From Bryopsis sp. KO-2023 (Eukaryota; Chlorophyta; Ulvophyceae; Bryopsidales; Bryopsidaceae), in the NCBI GenBank assembly GCA_030272585.1, contig BSYQ01000007.1, positions 2,670,001 through 2,734,000 on the forward strand: a stretch of 64,000 bases of DNA. Reading direction: 5' to 3'. How positions within the stretch are numbered: the first letter of the stretch is position 1; each line of letters begins with the position of its first letter. The position numbers and the translations under genes are program-made. The notes under the pieces were generated by a model, which saw only the letters and a list, made by a program, of their open reading frames with translations, had not been told where the DNA came from and ran no database searches. Positions 22,201 through 32,500 of the stretch are shown in pieces.

Positions 22201-24560
22201 GTGCTGTGCGCTGCGCGCGGTCCCCTCCCCAGGTCTGGTTCGCTCTGAAGTTCGAATAAAAAAAAAGATCGACTTTTTAAAAAGTGTGATGTGCCAGGGA
22301 GCTGCGCGCTGCGCCTTGGGAAAGGGCGATGCGCGCAGCGCAGCCTGACTGATGCGACTTGGAAAAAACGAGGGCGCTGCGCGCTGCGCCCTCGCCCAGA
22401 TCTGGTTCGCTCTGAAGTTCGAAAAAAAAAAAACAAGGGATGGGTGAGGTCGCTGGGCGCAGATCTGGTTCGCTGGGAGTTAGAAAAAAAAAAACAACGA
22501 ACGAGCGCCTTGGGAAAGGGCGCTGCGCGACTGGCGCGACTTGGAAAAAACGAGGGCGCTGCGCGCGACGCCCTGGCCCAGACTTGGTTTCGAAAAAAAA
22601 CAAAAAAAAACCACGTTTTTTTCCAAGTCGCGCCAGTCCGACTTCCGCGACTTGGAAAAAAACGAGGGTGCTGCGCGCAGTGCGACGCGCTTTCGCGATC
22701 GCCAGGGAAAAAAAAAAAAAGAGTTCAGATCGGCCGTTCTCATTACATTCGATTTCCCTCTCTCTGTCGAAGCAATGAGACAGACCGGTTAATTGGGAAA
22801 TCGAAATGTAATGAGATTTTCCTTAAGAGGACGAAATGTCCCTCTCTCCGCTTGCAGGGTACTAGCCCGAAGGCCAAATGTCCCTGCGTCGCCGGTCACG
22901 CTCCTCGTTCGCATGTCTGATTTTCGAAGCGCCATGTCGGTCGACGTCGCTCGCATGGCGGACGTGCGCGGAGCGCAGGTCCGACTCTCTTCACTTGGGT
23001 GGTTTCCAGGGCGGTGCGCAGCAAAGTCGAAAAGGAAAGGGCGGAGCAAAGTCGAAAAGGAAAGGGCGCGGTACCATCGAAAAGGAAAGGGCGAGGGAGC
23101 TGCGCGCTGCGCAGCTCGCTCTTTTGAAAAGGTGATGGGCGAGGTCGCTGGGTGCAGCGCACCGATCTTTTTAATTAGAAAAAGTGATGGGCGAGCGAGC
23201 TGCGCGCTGCGCAGCGACCCCTTGAAAAGTGTGAGGGGCTGCGCAGCTCGCTCGTTTGAAAACGTGTTGGGCGAGGTCGCTGCGCGCAGCGGCCTGTTAA
23301 TTTAAAAAGTGTGATTGGTGAGGGTGGTGCGCGCAGCGCCAGGGAGCTGCGCGCAGCGCAGCGATCACTTCAGTAAACTGATGGGACAGGGAGCTTCGAA
23401 ACGATAAGGGCGAGGGAGCTGCGCGCTGCGCAGCTCGCTCCTTTAAAAAGGTGATGGGAGAGGGAGCTGCGAAATTACAGACGACCACTTAAAACAAGTG
23501 ATGGGCGAGGTCGCTGGGCGCAGCGCAGCGACCTGTTGGAGTAAAAAAAGATATGGGCGAGGTCGCTGGGCGCAGCGCAGCGACCTGTTGGAATAAAAAA
23601 AGGGATCTTAAAGGGATGGGTTAGGTCGCTGGGCGCAGATCTGGTTCGCTGAGAGTTAGAAAAAAAAAAAACCAACGAACGAGCGCCTTGGGAAAGGGCG
23701 CTGCGCGACTGGCGCGACTTGGAAAAAACGAGGGCGCTGCGCGCGACGCCCTGGCCCAGACTTGGTTTCGAAAAAAAAAAAAAAAAACCACGTTTTTTTC
23801 CAAGTCGCGCCAGTCCGACTTCCGCGACTTGGAAAAAAACAAGTTCGCTGCGCGCAGCGCCCTAGCCCAGATCTGATTCGCTCGGAGTTAAAAAAAAAAA
23901 AAAAACCCAAGTTTTTTCCCAAGTCGCGCCAGTCCGACTTCCGCGACTTAGAAAAAAACGAGGGTGCTGCGCGCAGCGCCCTAGCCCAGATCTGATTCGC
24001 TCGGAGTTAAAAAAAAAAAAAAAACCCAAGTTTTTTCCCAAGTCGCGCCAGTCCGACTTCTGGTTCGCTGGGAGTTCGAAAAAAAAAAAAAAAACGAAAA
24101 AGGGGTTACCTAATGTAAGAAGGGAAATCGAATGGAACTTACAGCTTGTGGTTCGCTGGGAGTTCGTTCGATGGGAGTTCGAAAAAAAAAAAAAAAAAAA
24201 CGAAAAACTGTTACGTTCGATTTCCCTCTCTCTGTCAAAGCAATGAGACAGACCGGTTAATTGGGAAATCGAATGTAATGAAGATTTTCCTTAAGAGGAC
24301 GGTTTTGTCCCCGCAGGGTACTAGCCCTGAGGGCGATTTTCCCTGCGTAGCCGGTCACGCTCCGAGCGCGCATGTCTGATTTTCGAAGCGCCATGTCGGT
24401 CGACGCCGCGCGCATGGCGGACATGCGCGGAGCCCAGGTCCGACTCTCCCGACTTTGCGATTCCAGGGCGAAAGGAAAGAAAAAAAAAAAAAAACTGGCG
24501 GAGAACGTGGGGGGAAGGCGCTGCGTGCACTTCACCACGTCAAAGAAGAGGCTGAACCGA

Positions 24561-24991
24561 GCGCTTAGCACTTTGTCGCGCTCGAAACGAGTGAGAAACG
24601 AGTGAGAAAACCCAGTTTCTCTTTTTTCACAGAAACTGGCGTAACTCCCTCGTTTCTCACCCGTTTTGAGCGCGACAAAGTGCTGAGTGCTCGAAAAAAT
24701 GTCGCCCATACTTTTGTCCAGCTGTTTTTTCGATCGAAGTATCCGGAGAGTGATTCCGAGGACTCACCTGATGCATGCATTTTAAATGCACGTCGGAACC
24801 ACTCCCAAGATATTTCGACTTGAAAAACGACCGGACAGAAGTATGGAGGACATTTTTTCGAGCACTCAGCACTTTGTCGCGCTCAAAACGGGTGAGAAAC
24901 GAGGGAGTTACGCCAGTTTCTGTGAAAAAAGAAAAACTGGTTTTTCTCACTCGTTTCTCACTCGTTTCGCACGCGACAAAGTGCGACGCGC
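24561..24991. repeat. Giant nested palindrome, copy C
   Basis: Same structure as copy A, centred near 24783. It lies inside a block of about 960 bp (24255-25220) nearly identical to 17465-18460, so it was carried by segmental duplication rather than by a fresh insertion. Confidence 0.85.
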
Positions 24992-25579
24992 TTTCGGTGA
25001 TCGCCAGGCATCTTGAAAAGGAAAGAGGCGCTGAGAGTTCGGAAAAAAAAAAAAAAAAAAACACGAAAAAACGCCTTGGGAAAGGGCGCTGCGCGAAGTA
25101 CGACGCACTTTCGGTGATTGCAACCCACAAGTTCGTACGACTGTACTGCGCGCTGCGCCCTCGCCCAGGTCTGGTTCGCTGGGACTTCGAAAAAAAAAAA
25201 AAAAAAAACGAAAAACTGTTACATTCGATTTCCCTCTCTCTGTCGAAGCGATGAGACGGACCGGTTAATTGGGAAATCGAATGTAATGAGATTTTCCTTA
25301 AGAGGACGGTTTTGTCCCCGCAGGGTACTAGCCCACAGGCGAAATGTCCCTGCGTAGCCGGTCACGCTCCGCGCTCGCATGTCTGATTTTCGAGGCGCCA
25401 TGTCGGGCGACTCTGCCCGCATGGCGGACGTGCGCGGAGCGCAGGTCCGACTCCGGCGACTTTGCGATTCAAGGGCGCTGCGCGAAGCGCAGCGAACTGG
25501 CGGAGAACGAGGCGGGGAGGCGCAAGCGCAGCGAAGTCGAAACCTAAAGGGCGGAGGAGCTACAGAGAACACTTGTGGA

Positions 25580-25590
25580 GGAGTCGAACC
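25580..25590 (-). other. Pol III B-box-like sequence in a T-arm-like hairpin
   Basis: The minus strand reads GGTTCGACTCC, a perfect match to the remembered B-box consensus, inside the hairpin TGGAGG/CCTCCA. There is no complete tRNA around it. An identical copy lies at 54871-54881 in a duplicated block. Confidence 0.45.
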
Positions 25591-26410
25591 TCCAGTTTCG
25601 CCACTCAAGTGCGAGGTTTTTCTCTTTCTTTCACGCTGGTCGTCTTTTTTCAAAATCTGTGGGGACAGCATCTCGTTTTCGAAAGGGTCGCACTGTGGAC
25701 TTTGCTGTGCGAAGCGCAGCGCAGCAAAGTCGGAACTGAAAGGGCGAGGGAGCTGCGCGCTGCGCAGCTCGCTCTTTTGAAATGGTGATGGGCGAGGTCG
25801 CTGGGGGCAGCGCAGCGACCTATCAAAGTAAAAAAAGTGAGGGTGAGGGAGCTGCGCGCAGCGGAGCGACCGCTTGGAAAGTGTGAGGGGCCAGGGAGCT
25901 GCGCGCTGCGCAGCGATCTGTCAAAGTGACAGGGGTGAAGGGCGAGGGAGCTGCGCGCTGCGCAGCGACCTCTGAAATTAAAAAGTGTGATGGTGGGGAA
26001 GGTGCGCGCTGCGCCTTGGGTGAGGGAGCTGCGCGCAGCGCAGGCCGACTGATGCGACTTGGAGAAAACGAGGGCGTTGCGCGCTGCGCCCTCGCCCAGG
26101 TCTGGTTCGTTGGAAGTTCGAAAAAAAAAAAGATCGACGAATTAAAAAGTGATGTGCCAGGGAGCTGCGCGCTGCGCCTTGGGGAAGGGCGCTGCGCGCA
26201 GCGCAGGCCGACTGATGCGACTTGGAGAAAACGAGGGCGCTGCGCGCGGCGCCCTCGCCTAGGTCTGGTTCGCTGGGAGTTCGAAAAAAAAGTTTGAACA
26301 GTGTGATGAGCCAGGAGCTGCGCGCTGCTCCCATGTCCGACTGCCGCGACTTGGGAAAAAACGAGGGTGCTGCGTGCAGTGCGACGCGCTTTCGGCGATC
26401 GCGACCCACA

Positions 26411-26974
26411 GGTTCGTTTTGGAATCAGAGAAAAACTTAAAAAAATAAAAATAAAAACTTTAAAATAAAAATAAGGAAAGAATATCGTTCGGTTTGGATA
26501 TAGGAATTGAGGAAAAAAAAGGAAAAAGAAAAAGAAAAAATAGAAAACAACATGTAAGAAAACTGGGTAAAACGAAAACAAACTTACAAAACCAAGTTTC
26601 TTTTCCCTTTCGTTTTTTCGTATTTATTGCCTTTCCTTCCCTCTGCACTACAGCATTACTTCTTGTACCTGATCATATTCTGCCCTTCTTCTCACTCCTC
26701 TTACACACCCCTCTTCTACTTCGTTAAATGTGCGTCCTTTAACTCACTACGTTCCAGAAATTCTAACACAACATAAGGGAAGAATAACGTTTGGTTCGGA
26801 TATATGGATGGGAAATAAAAAAAATAATAATTGTGATGTGAGTGGAAGTTCAGATTATGCATAGATGTTGCTAAGGCTGGTTATTTCGCTCTAATCCGTT
26901 GTAAGTTTGGTCCTTCCCGTGTTATTTTCACGTGCTCGTTCGTGTCACAACTTTTTGTGTCGGATATCGCCATT
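26411..26974. repeat. AT-rich 564-bp module, copy 1
   Basis: An AT-rich block in a GC-rich array, bounded by the ACCCACAG junction on the left and the alpha arm CTCATTACATTC on the right. It contains a spaced imperfect direct repeat of about 32 bp: GGAAAGAATATCGTTCGGTT near 26476 and GGGAAGAATAACGTTTGGTT near 26777. No TIR is seen. It recurs nearly identically at 27991 and 55290. Confidence 0.85.
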
Positions 26975-27051
26975 CTCATTACATTCGATTTCCCTCTCTC
27001 TGTCAAAGCGATGAGACAGACCGGTTAATTGGGAAATCGGAATGTAATGAG
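26975..27051 (+). repeat. Alpha stem-loop, copy with U-A inner pair and long arms
   Basis: The left arm CTCATTACATTCGATTTCCC pairs with the right arm GGGAAATCGGAATGTAATGA(G) with a single-base bulge. The inner stem is TCTGTC with GACAGA. Copies at 28555 and 22739 have equally long arms, each with one bulge. Confidence 0.85.
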
Positions 27052-27990
27052 ATTTTCCTTAAGAGGACGGTTTTGTCCCCGCAGGGTACTAGCCCTGAGG
27101 GCGATTTTCCCTGCGTAGCCGGTCACGCTCCGAGCGCGCATGTCTGATTTTCGAAGCGCCATGTCGGTCGACGCCGCGCGCATGGCGGACATGCGCGGAG
27201 CGCAGGTCCGACTCCAACGACTTTGCGATTCCAGGGCGCTGCGCGAAGCGCAGCGAACTGGCAGAGAGAGAGGGAGGGAGGCGCGAAGCGCAGCAAAGGC
27301 GCAGCAAAGTCGAAACTGAAAGGGAGGGAGCTGCGCGCTGGGCAGCTTGCTCCTTTGAAAAGGTGATGGGCGAGTTCGCTGGGGCAGCGCAGCGACCTCT
27401 CAATTTAAAAAAGTGATGGTCGAGGTCGCTGGGCGCAGCGCAACGACCTCTTTAAAAAACTGGTGGGACTTTTTTAACTTTGGCTTCGAAAGTGAAAGGG
27501 CGAGGGAGCTGCGCGCTGCGCAGCGACCTCTGAAATGAAAAAGTGTGATGGTGGGGAAGGTGCGCGCTGCGCCTTGGGTGAGGGAGCTGCGCGCTGCGCC
27601 TTGGGAGAGGGCGCTGCGCGCAGCGCAGCCTGACTGATGCGACTTGGAGAAAACGAGGGCGCTGCGCCCTCGCCCAGGTCTGGTTCGTTGGAAGTTCGAA
27701 AAAAAAAAAGATCGACGAATTAAAAAGTGTGATGTGCCAGGGAGCTGCGCGCTGCGCCTTGGGGAAGGGCGCTGCGCGCAACGCAGGCCGACTGATGCGA
27801 CTTTGAGAAAACGAGGGCGCTGCGCGCGGCGCCCTCGCCCAGGTCTGGTTCGCTGGGAGTTCGAAAAAAAAGTTTGAACAGTGTGATGAGCCAGGAGCTG
27901 CGCGCTGCTCCCATGTCCGACTGCCGCGACTTGGGAAAAAACGAGGGTGCTGCGTGCAGTGCGACGCGCTTTCGGCGATCGCGACCCACA

Positions 27991-28554
27991 GGTTCGTTTT
28001 GGAATCAGAGAAAAACTTAAAAAAATAAAAATAAAAACTTTAAAATAAAAATAAGGAAAGAATATCGTTCGGTTTGGATATAGGAATTGAGGAAAAAAAA
28101 GGAAAAAGAAAAAGAAAAAATAGAAAACAACATGTAAGAAAACTGGGTAAAACGAAAACAAACTTACAAAACCAAGTTTCTTTTCCCTTTCGTTTTTTCG
28201 TATTTATTGCCTTTCCTTCCCTCTGCACTACAGCATTACTTCTTGTACCTGATCATATTCTGCCCTTCTTCTCACTCCTCTTACACACCCCTCTTCTACT
28301 TCGTTAAATGTGCGTCCTTTAACTCACTACGTTCCAGAAATTCTAACACAACATGAGGGAAGAATAACGTTTGGTTCGGATATATGGATGGGAAATAAAA
28401 AAAATAATAATTGTGATGTGAGTGGAAGTTCAGATTATGCATAGATGTTGCTAAGGCTGGTTATTTCGCTCTAATCCGTTGTAAGTTTGGTCCTTCCCGT
28501 GTTATTTTCACGTGCTCGTTCGTGTCACAACTTTTTGTGTCGGATATCGCCATT
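27991..28554. repeat. AT-rich 564-bp module, copy 2
   Basis: Nearly identical to copy 1, from which it is offset by 1580 bp. The preceding GC-rich sequence (from about 27530) also matches that before copy 1 (from about 25970), so the two form a tandem duplication of more than 1 kb. Confidence 0.88.
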
Positions 28555-28848
28555 CTCATTACATTCGATTTCCCTCTCTCTGTCAAAGCGATGAGACAGA
28601 CCGGTTAATTGGGAAATCGAATGTTAATGAGATTTTCCTAGGATCATCAGTTTTGTCCCCGCGGGGTACTAGCCCTGAGGGCGATTTTCCCTGCGTAGCC
28701 GGTCACGCTCCGCGCGCGCATGTCTGATTTTCGAGGCGCCATGTCGGGCGACGCCGCTCGCATGGCGGACCGGAGCGAAGCTGAATCGAAACTGAATGGG
28801 CGAGGGAGCTGCGCGAAGCGCAGCGAACTGGGGGAAGACGAGGAAGGG

Positions 28849-29093
28849 TGTTGTGCTGCTTGACTTTCAGTGGCAGTGAAAGTCTTTCTCAAACCAAAAC
28901 CTTGGAAAGAGAGTGTACCAACGCCTTTTATGAGCGTTGCTAGTACACATGGTAGCAATCACCATACTTGGTGATTGGACCCTGCTACCACCGTGTGGGG
29001 ACAGATGCAAATGTGTCACGACAGGTGACACACGTGGCGACACACATGTACACGTGGCGACACACGGTGACACACGCGTGTGACGTCATAACA
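28849..29093 (-). repeat. E1 3' LTR
   Basis: Reads TGTTGTGCTGC...GACGTCATAACA on the plus strand. It contains CRE-like TGACGTCA at 29081-29088, close to the element-sense start of U3, and repeated ACACGTGGCGACACAC motifs. Confidence 0.95.
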
Positions 29094-29105
29094 TTCCTCC
29101 CCCCC
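29094..29105 (-). other. E1 polypurine tract
   Basis: GGGGGGGAGGAA on the minus strand, directly next to the 3' LTR. This is the expected plus-strand primer. The same tract in E2 lies at 37009-37020. Confidence 0.9.
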
Positions 29106-29514
29106 AAAGTGTCAGACCTCCTGGTCCTGACTCCACTTGGATAAACACTTATATGCTACAGGGTGCAGAAACCTTAGCAATGGTTTACACACGGTACTTT
29201 GACCAAATGTTGAAATCTCTAGGTGCCTTTCAGCGAGCCACTACACCAAAAGTTTCATATCCGGTCAAGATTGAGATTGGAGAAACATCTCAAAGTTTGT
29301 GATCCCTTTCACAAAACCAAACCATCTTAAGGGTCAAGACACCTTCTCAAACCCGAGATAAAACCCTTTTCATGGTGAACGCTTTTCCACATTGGCTACC
29401 TTGCCTTAGGAAAATAATATCTCACCCGTCGGCATTCACACATATGTGCGGAGATATTTAAATCAAATTTTGCCCATTCAATTTATTTCCCTTCTCTTGA
29501 GATCTCCTACTCTG

Positions 29515-32500
29515 TCAATTGCGCTCTTTCGACCGAAGGCGTTCACTTCGACGGATAACAATTGGCGGAGACAAGTCCGTCGACTTGATTTTGTTTTGGT
29601 ATTCTTCTACCAATTCCCTAGCATTCTCCATATGCTCTTCGGGTTCCCAAGTATTATGCTCATGTCCATAACCCATCCATTTGCACAAATACTCAGTTTT
29701 ACGCTTTCGACCTATTCGCCGTACACGATGATCTAAAAGCATTTCAACCTCATATTCCAACTCATCATCGAGTTCCACCGGCGGAGGAGGCTGAACTTTT
29801 CCATGCGCCCAATAAGGCTTCAACAAGCTCGCATGAAAAACCGGATGAATTTTAAGATAGTTCGGTAAATCCAACCGAAAAGCTACCTTACCGATTTGAT
29901 CCGAAATAGTAAAGGGTCCGATCCACTTCGGCATCAATTTTCGGGATCCTGGATGTTTTAGGCGGATATGCCGTGCATCCAACAACACTTTATCGCCTAC
30001 TTTCACATCCACAGGACGTCTATGTCGATCAGCATACGCCTTCATCCTTTGACGTGCTGCCTCTAAACACCTTTTCGCCTTCACAATGCTATCTCTTATC
30101 GTTGTCGTCATTCTTTGTACAGCTGGCACCGCCATCTGCAGTGACGAGCTCTTTCTACTAGATGCACCTGGCCCGAATCCAGGCATCTGTGCCGTCGTAG
30201 CTGTCCAAGGATCACGACCGTAATTGAGGAAAAATGGTGTCTCACCAGTCGCTTCCGACTTGGAGTTATTCATAGCAAACTCGACAACTGGCAACAGTTC
30301 AGACCAATCACTGTGGCGTATCCCAACAAAATGTCTTAGGGTGTCTTCTAAGACTTTGTTCATTGCCTCAGTCTGCCCATCAGTGGTGGGATGAAAAGCA
30401 GTTGACATAGCCTGACTGATCTTCCAAGTATTACACAATTCCGCAAAGAATCGTGATCTCCACCTGGGATCTCTGTCACTCACCAATGTCCTAGGAAGAC
30501 CGTGTGAACGGAAGACATGTGATACAAAGAGTCTCGCTGTTTCTGCAGCATCACACTTCGTGTATGTTGCAGCGCATCTCACCATTTTCGTGAGTCGGTC
30601 CACGAAAACGAGGATCGCATCATAATGCTCAGCACCTGACTTGGGAAGCTCGACTATCAAATCCATCGAAACACTCTCCCAACGAGCATCTGGTATCGGT
30701 AGAGGTTGCAACGAACCAGGAGGTTTGCCACGTCTCCACTTGTTCCGTTGACAACTATCACAACCTTTGATAAAGGACAATATATCCTTCTCTACCCCTG
30801 GCCACCAAAACCACTTCAACAAATTGTGTTTCGTCTTTTTGACACCAAAGTGTCCCGAATACACCGTTGAATGAAAATCTTTCATAATATCCAACCTGAG
30901 GCCATCAAAGTTTGGGACAACCACCCGCGTTCCATTCCACCAAAAACCCGAGTCGAAACGACACATTGAAGCAGCGGATTCCAATGTATTGAACCACTCG
31001 TCTTTAGCGTACCCCTCAGATAATCGTCGCTGAAGATCGATATTAGGCAAAGGAGAGAGAGCTGGGCTCTCCTCACCAAGGTGACTGAGTCGGCCACACT
31101 TGCTCACCGACTCCAACAAGACACTGATCTGCTGAGAATACCGTACAGGATAGCGCGACAAGGGGTCTGCTACATTCGTCCTGCCTGGCTGGTATTCCCA
31201 CTTGAATCGGTATCCCTGAAGACACTCAAGCCACCGCACCGCTCTTCGAGACAACGTTACCTGGGAATGGAAAAATGTGTTGGGTTTGTGATCCACGATC
31301 ACCTTAAACTCCATCACATCCAGGTAGCACCTCCACAACTTCAAAGCATGGACAACAGCAAACATTTCTTTGTCTGATATTGACCATCTCAATTGTGCAC
31401 CATGTAGCATTTTACTTTCAAATGCTATTGGTCGACCTTCTTGAAGTAATATTGCACCAATAGCCCAATCCGAGGCATCGGCAATAACTTCAAAAGGTTT
31501 ACTGAAATCTGGCATTGCCAAGCAAGGTGCATGGGTCAGGGCTTCCTTAACTGCAACCATTGCTTTGCGACAATCCTCATTCCAGTCCCACTCCTTGCTC
31601 TTCCTAAGTAAGTTCGTAAGTGGTCCGACCAATTTACTGTATCCTTGAATGAACCGACGGAAGTAATTTGAAAGACCTAAGAAGGATCTCAACTCAGATA
31701 TATTTTGTGGCTCTGGCCAATCAATGACCTTCTGAGTCTTGCGAGTATCTACCGCAATCCCTTCTTTGCTTATCACGAAACCAAGATAATGCAATGCATC
31801 CTTAAAGAAATCACACTTTGATCTCTTCAAGAAGAGCTTGTGCTCTCTCAAACGATCCATGACCTTTTTGAGATGCATGATGTGGTCTTTCTCATTCCTC
31901 GAATACACAAGTATATCATCAAGATAGATAAGGACGTACTTCCCTATCATCCCATGAAATACACGGTTCATCCATGTTTGGAATATCGCTGGTGCATTCG
32001 TCAAACCCATCGGTAAGACACGATATTCAAACAATCCAAAGGGCGTCTTGAAAGCCGTTTTAGCCTGGTCCTCAGCTTTGACACGAAGCTGCCAGTAACC
32101 AGCTTTCAAATCAAGGGCGGAAAAGTACCTCGCACCTTGTAACTGATCCAAGAGGTCATCAATACGTGGAATAGGGTATTGATTTTTGACTGTTAACTTA
32201 TTCAAACCCCTGTAGTCCACACACATTCTTTTTGTCCCATCTGGTTTGGGTACAAACAAGACTGGTGCGCCCCATGGACTACATGACAGTTGAATAAGCC
32301 CCTTAGCCAACATATCCGATATTTGATCCTCAATTTCCTTACGCTCTCCAGGCGTATAGCGAAATATAGGACGACTCACAGGATTTGCTCCTGGTATCAG
32401 ATCTATAGAAGCATCGAACTCTCTAGAGGGTGGACACGAGGCCAATTCATTCGCAAACCGATCCTCGTATTCGTCCAATATAGGAGCCAACATGTTCTCC

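Larger units (their letters stand above)
13641..28848 (+). repeat. Structured tandem array, segment 1
   Basis: About 14 units of roughly 0.8-2.5 kb, all in the same orientation. The unit order is: alpha stem-loop; a lead such as 'GGTACTAGCCC...CCCTGCGT.GCCGGTCACGCTCCG'; beta nested hairpin; runs of about 52-bp gamma repeats; and A-run modules such as 'GGTTCGCTGGGAGTTCG' followed by 8-20 A. Alpha copies in the window lie at 14464, 15317, 16589, 17442, 18452, 19439, 20237, 22739, 24210, 25218, 26975, 28555, 44231, 45642, 54508 and 55854 (starts). The first unit (13641) has lost the left alpha arm, and the unit near 21600 lacks alpha. Successive alpha starts are 803-2500 bp apart here. Large blocks recur in mosaic order, for example 17465-18460 with 24255-25220. 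No coding capacity is convincing. The array is not a known family to me. Confidence 0.85.

Noticed and set aside
25823..26581. Minus-strand ORF of about 250 codons over the AT-rich module, repeated at 27400 and 54555
   Set aside because: Made of translated gamma repeats and A-runs; it occurs only where the repeat is duplicated and has no recognisable domain.
13641..28848. CRISPR-like array
   Set aside because: Repeats are variable-length palindromes without unique spacers, in an intron-containing eukaryotic genome.
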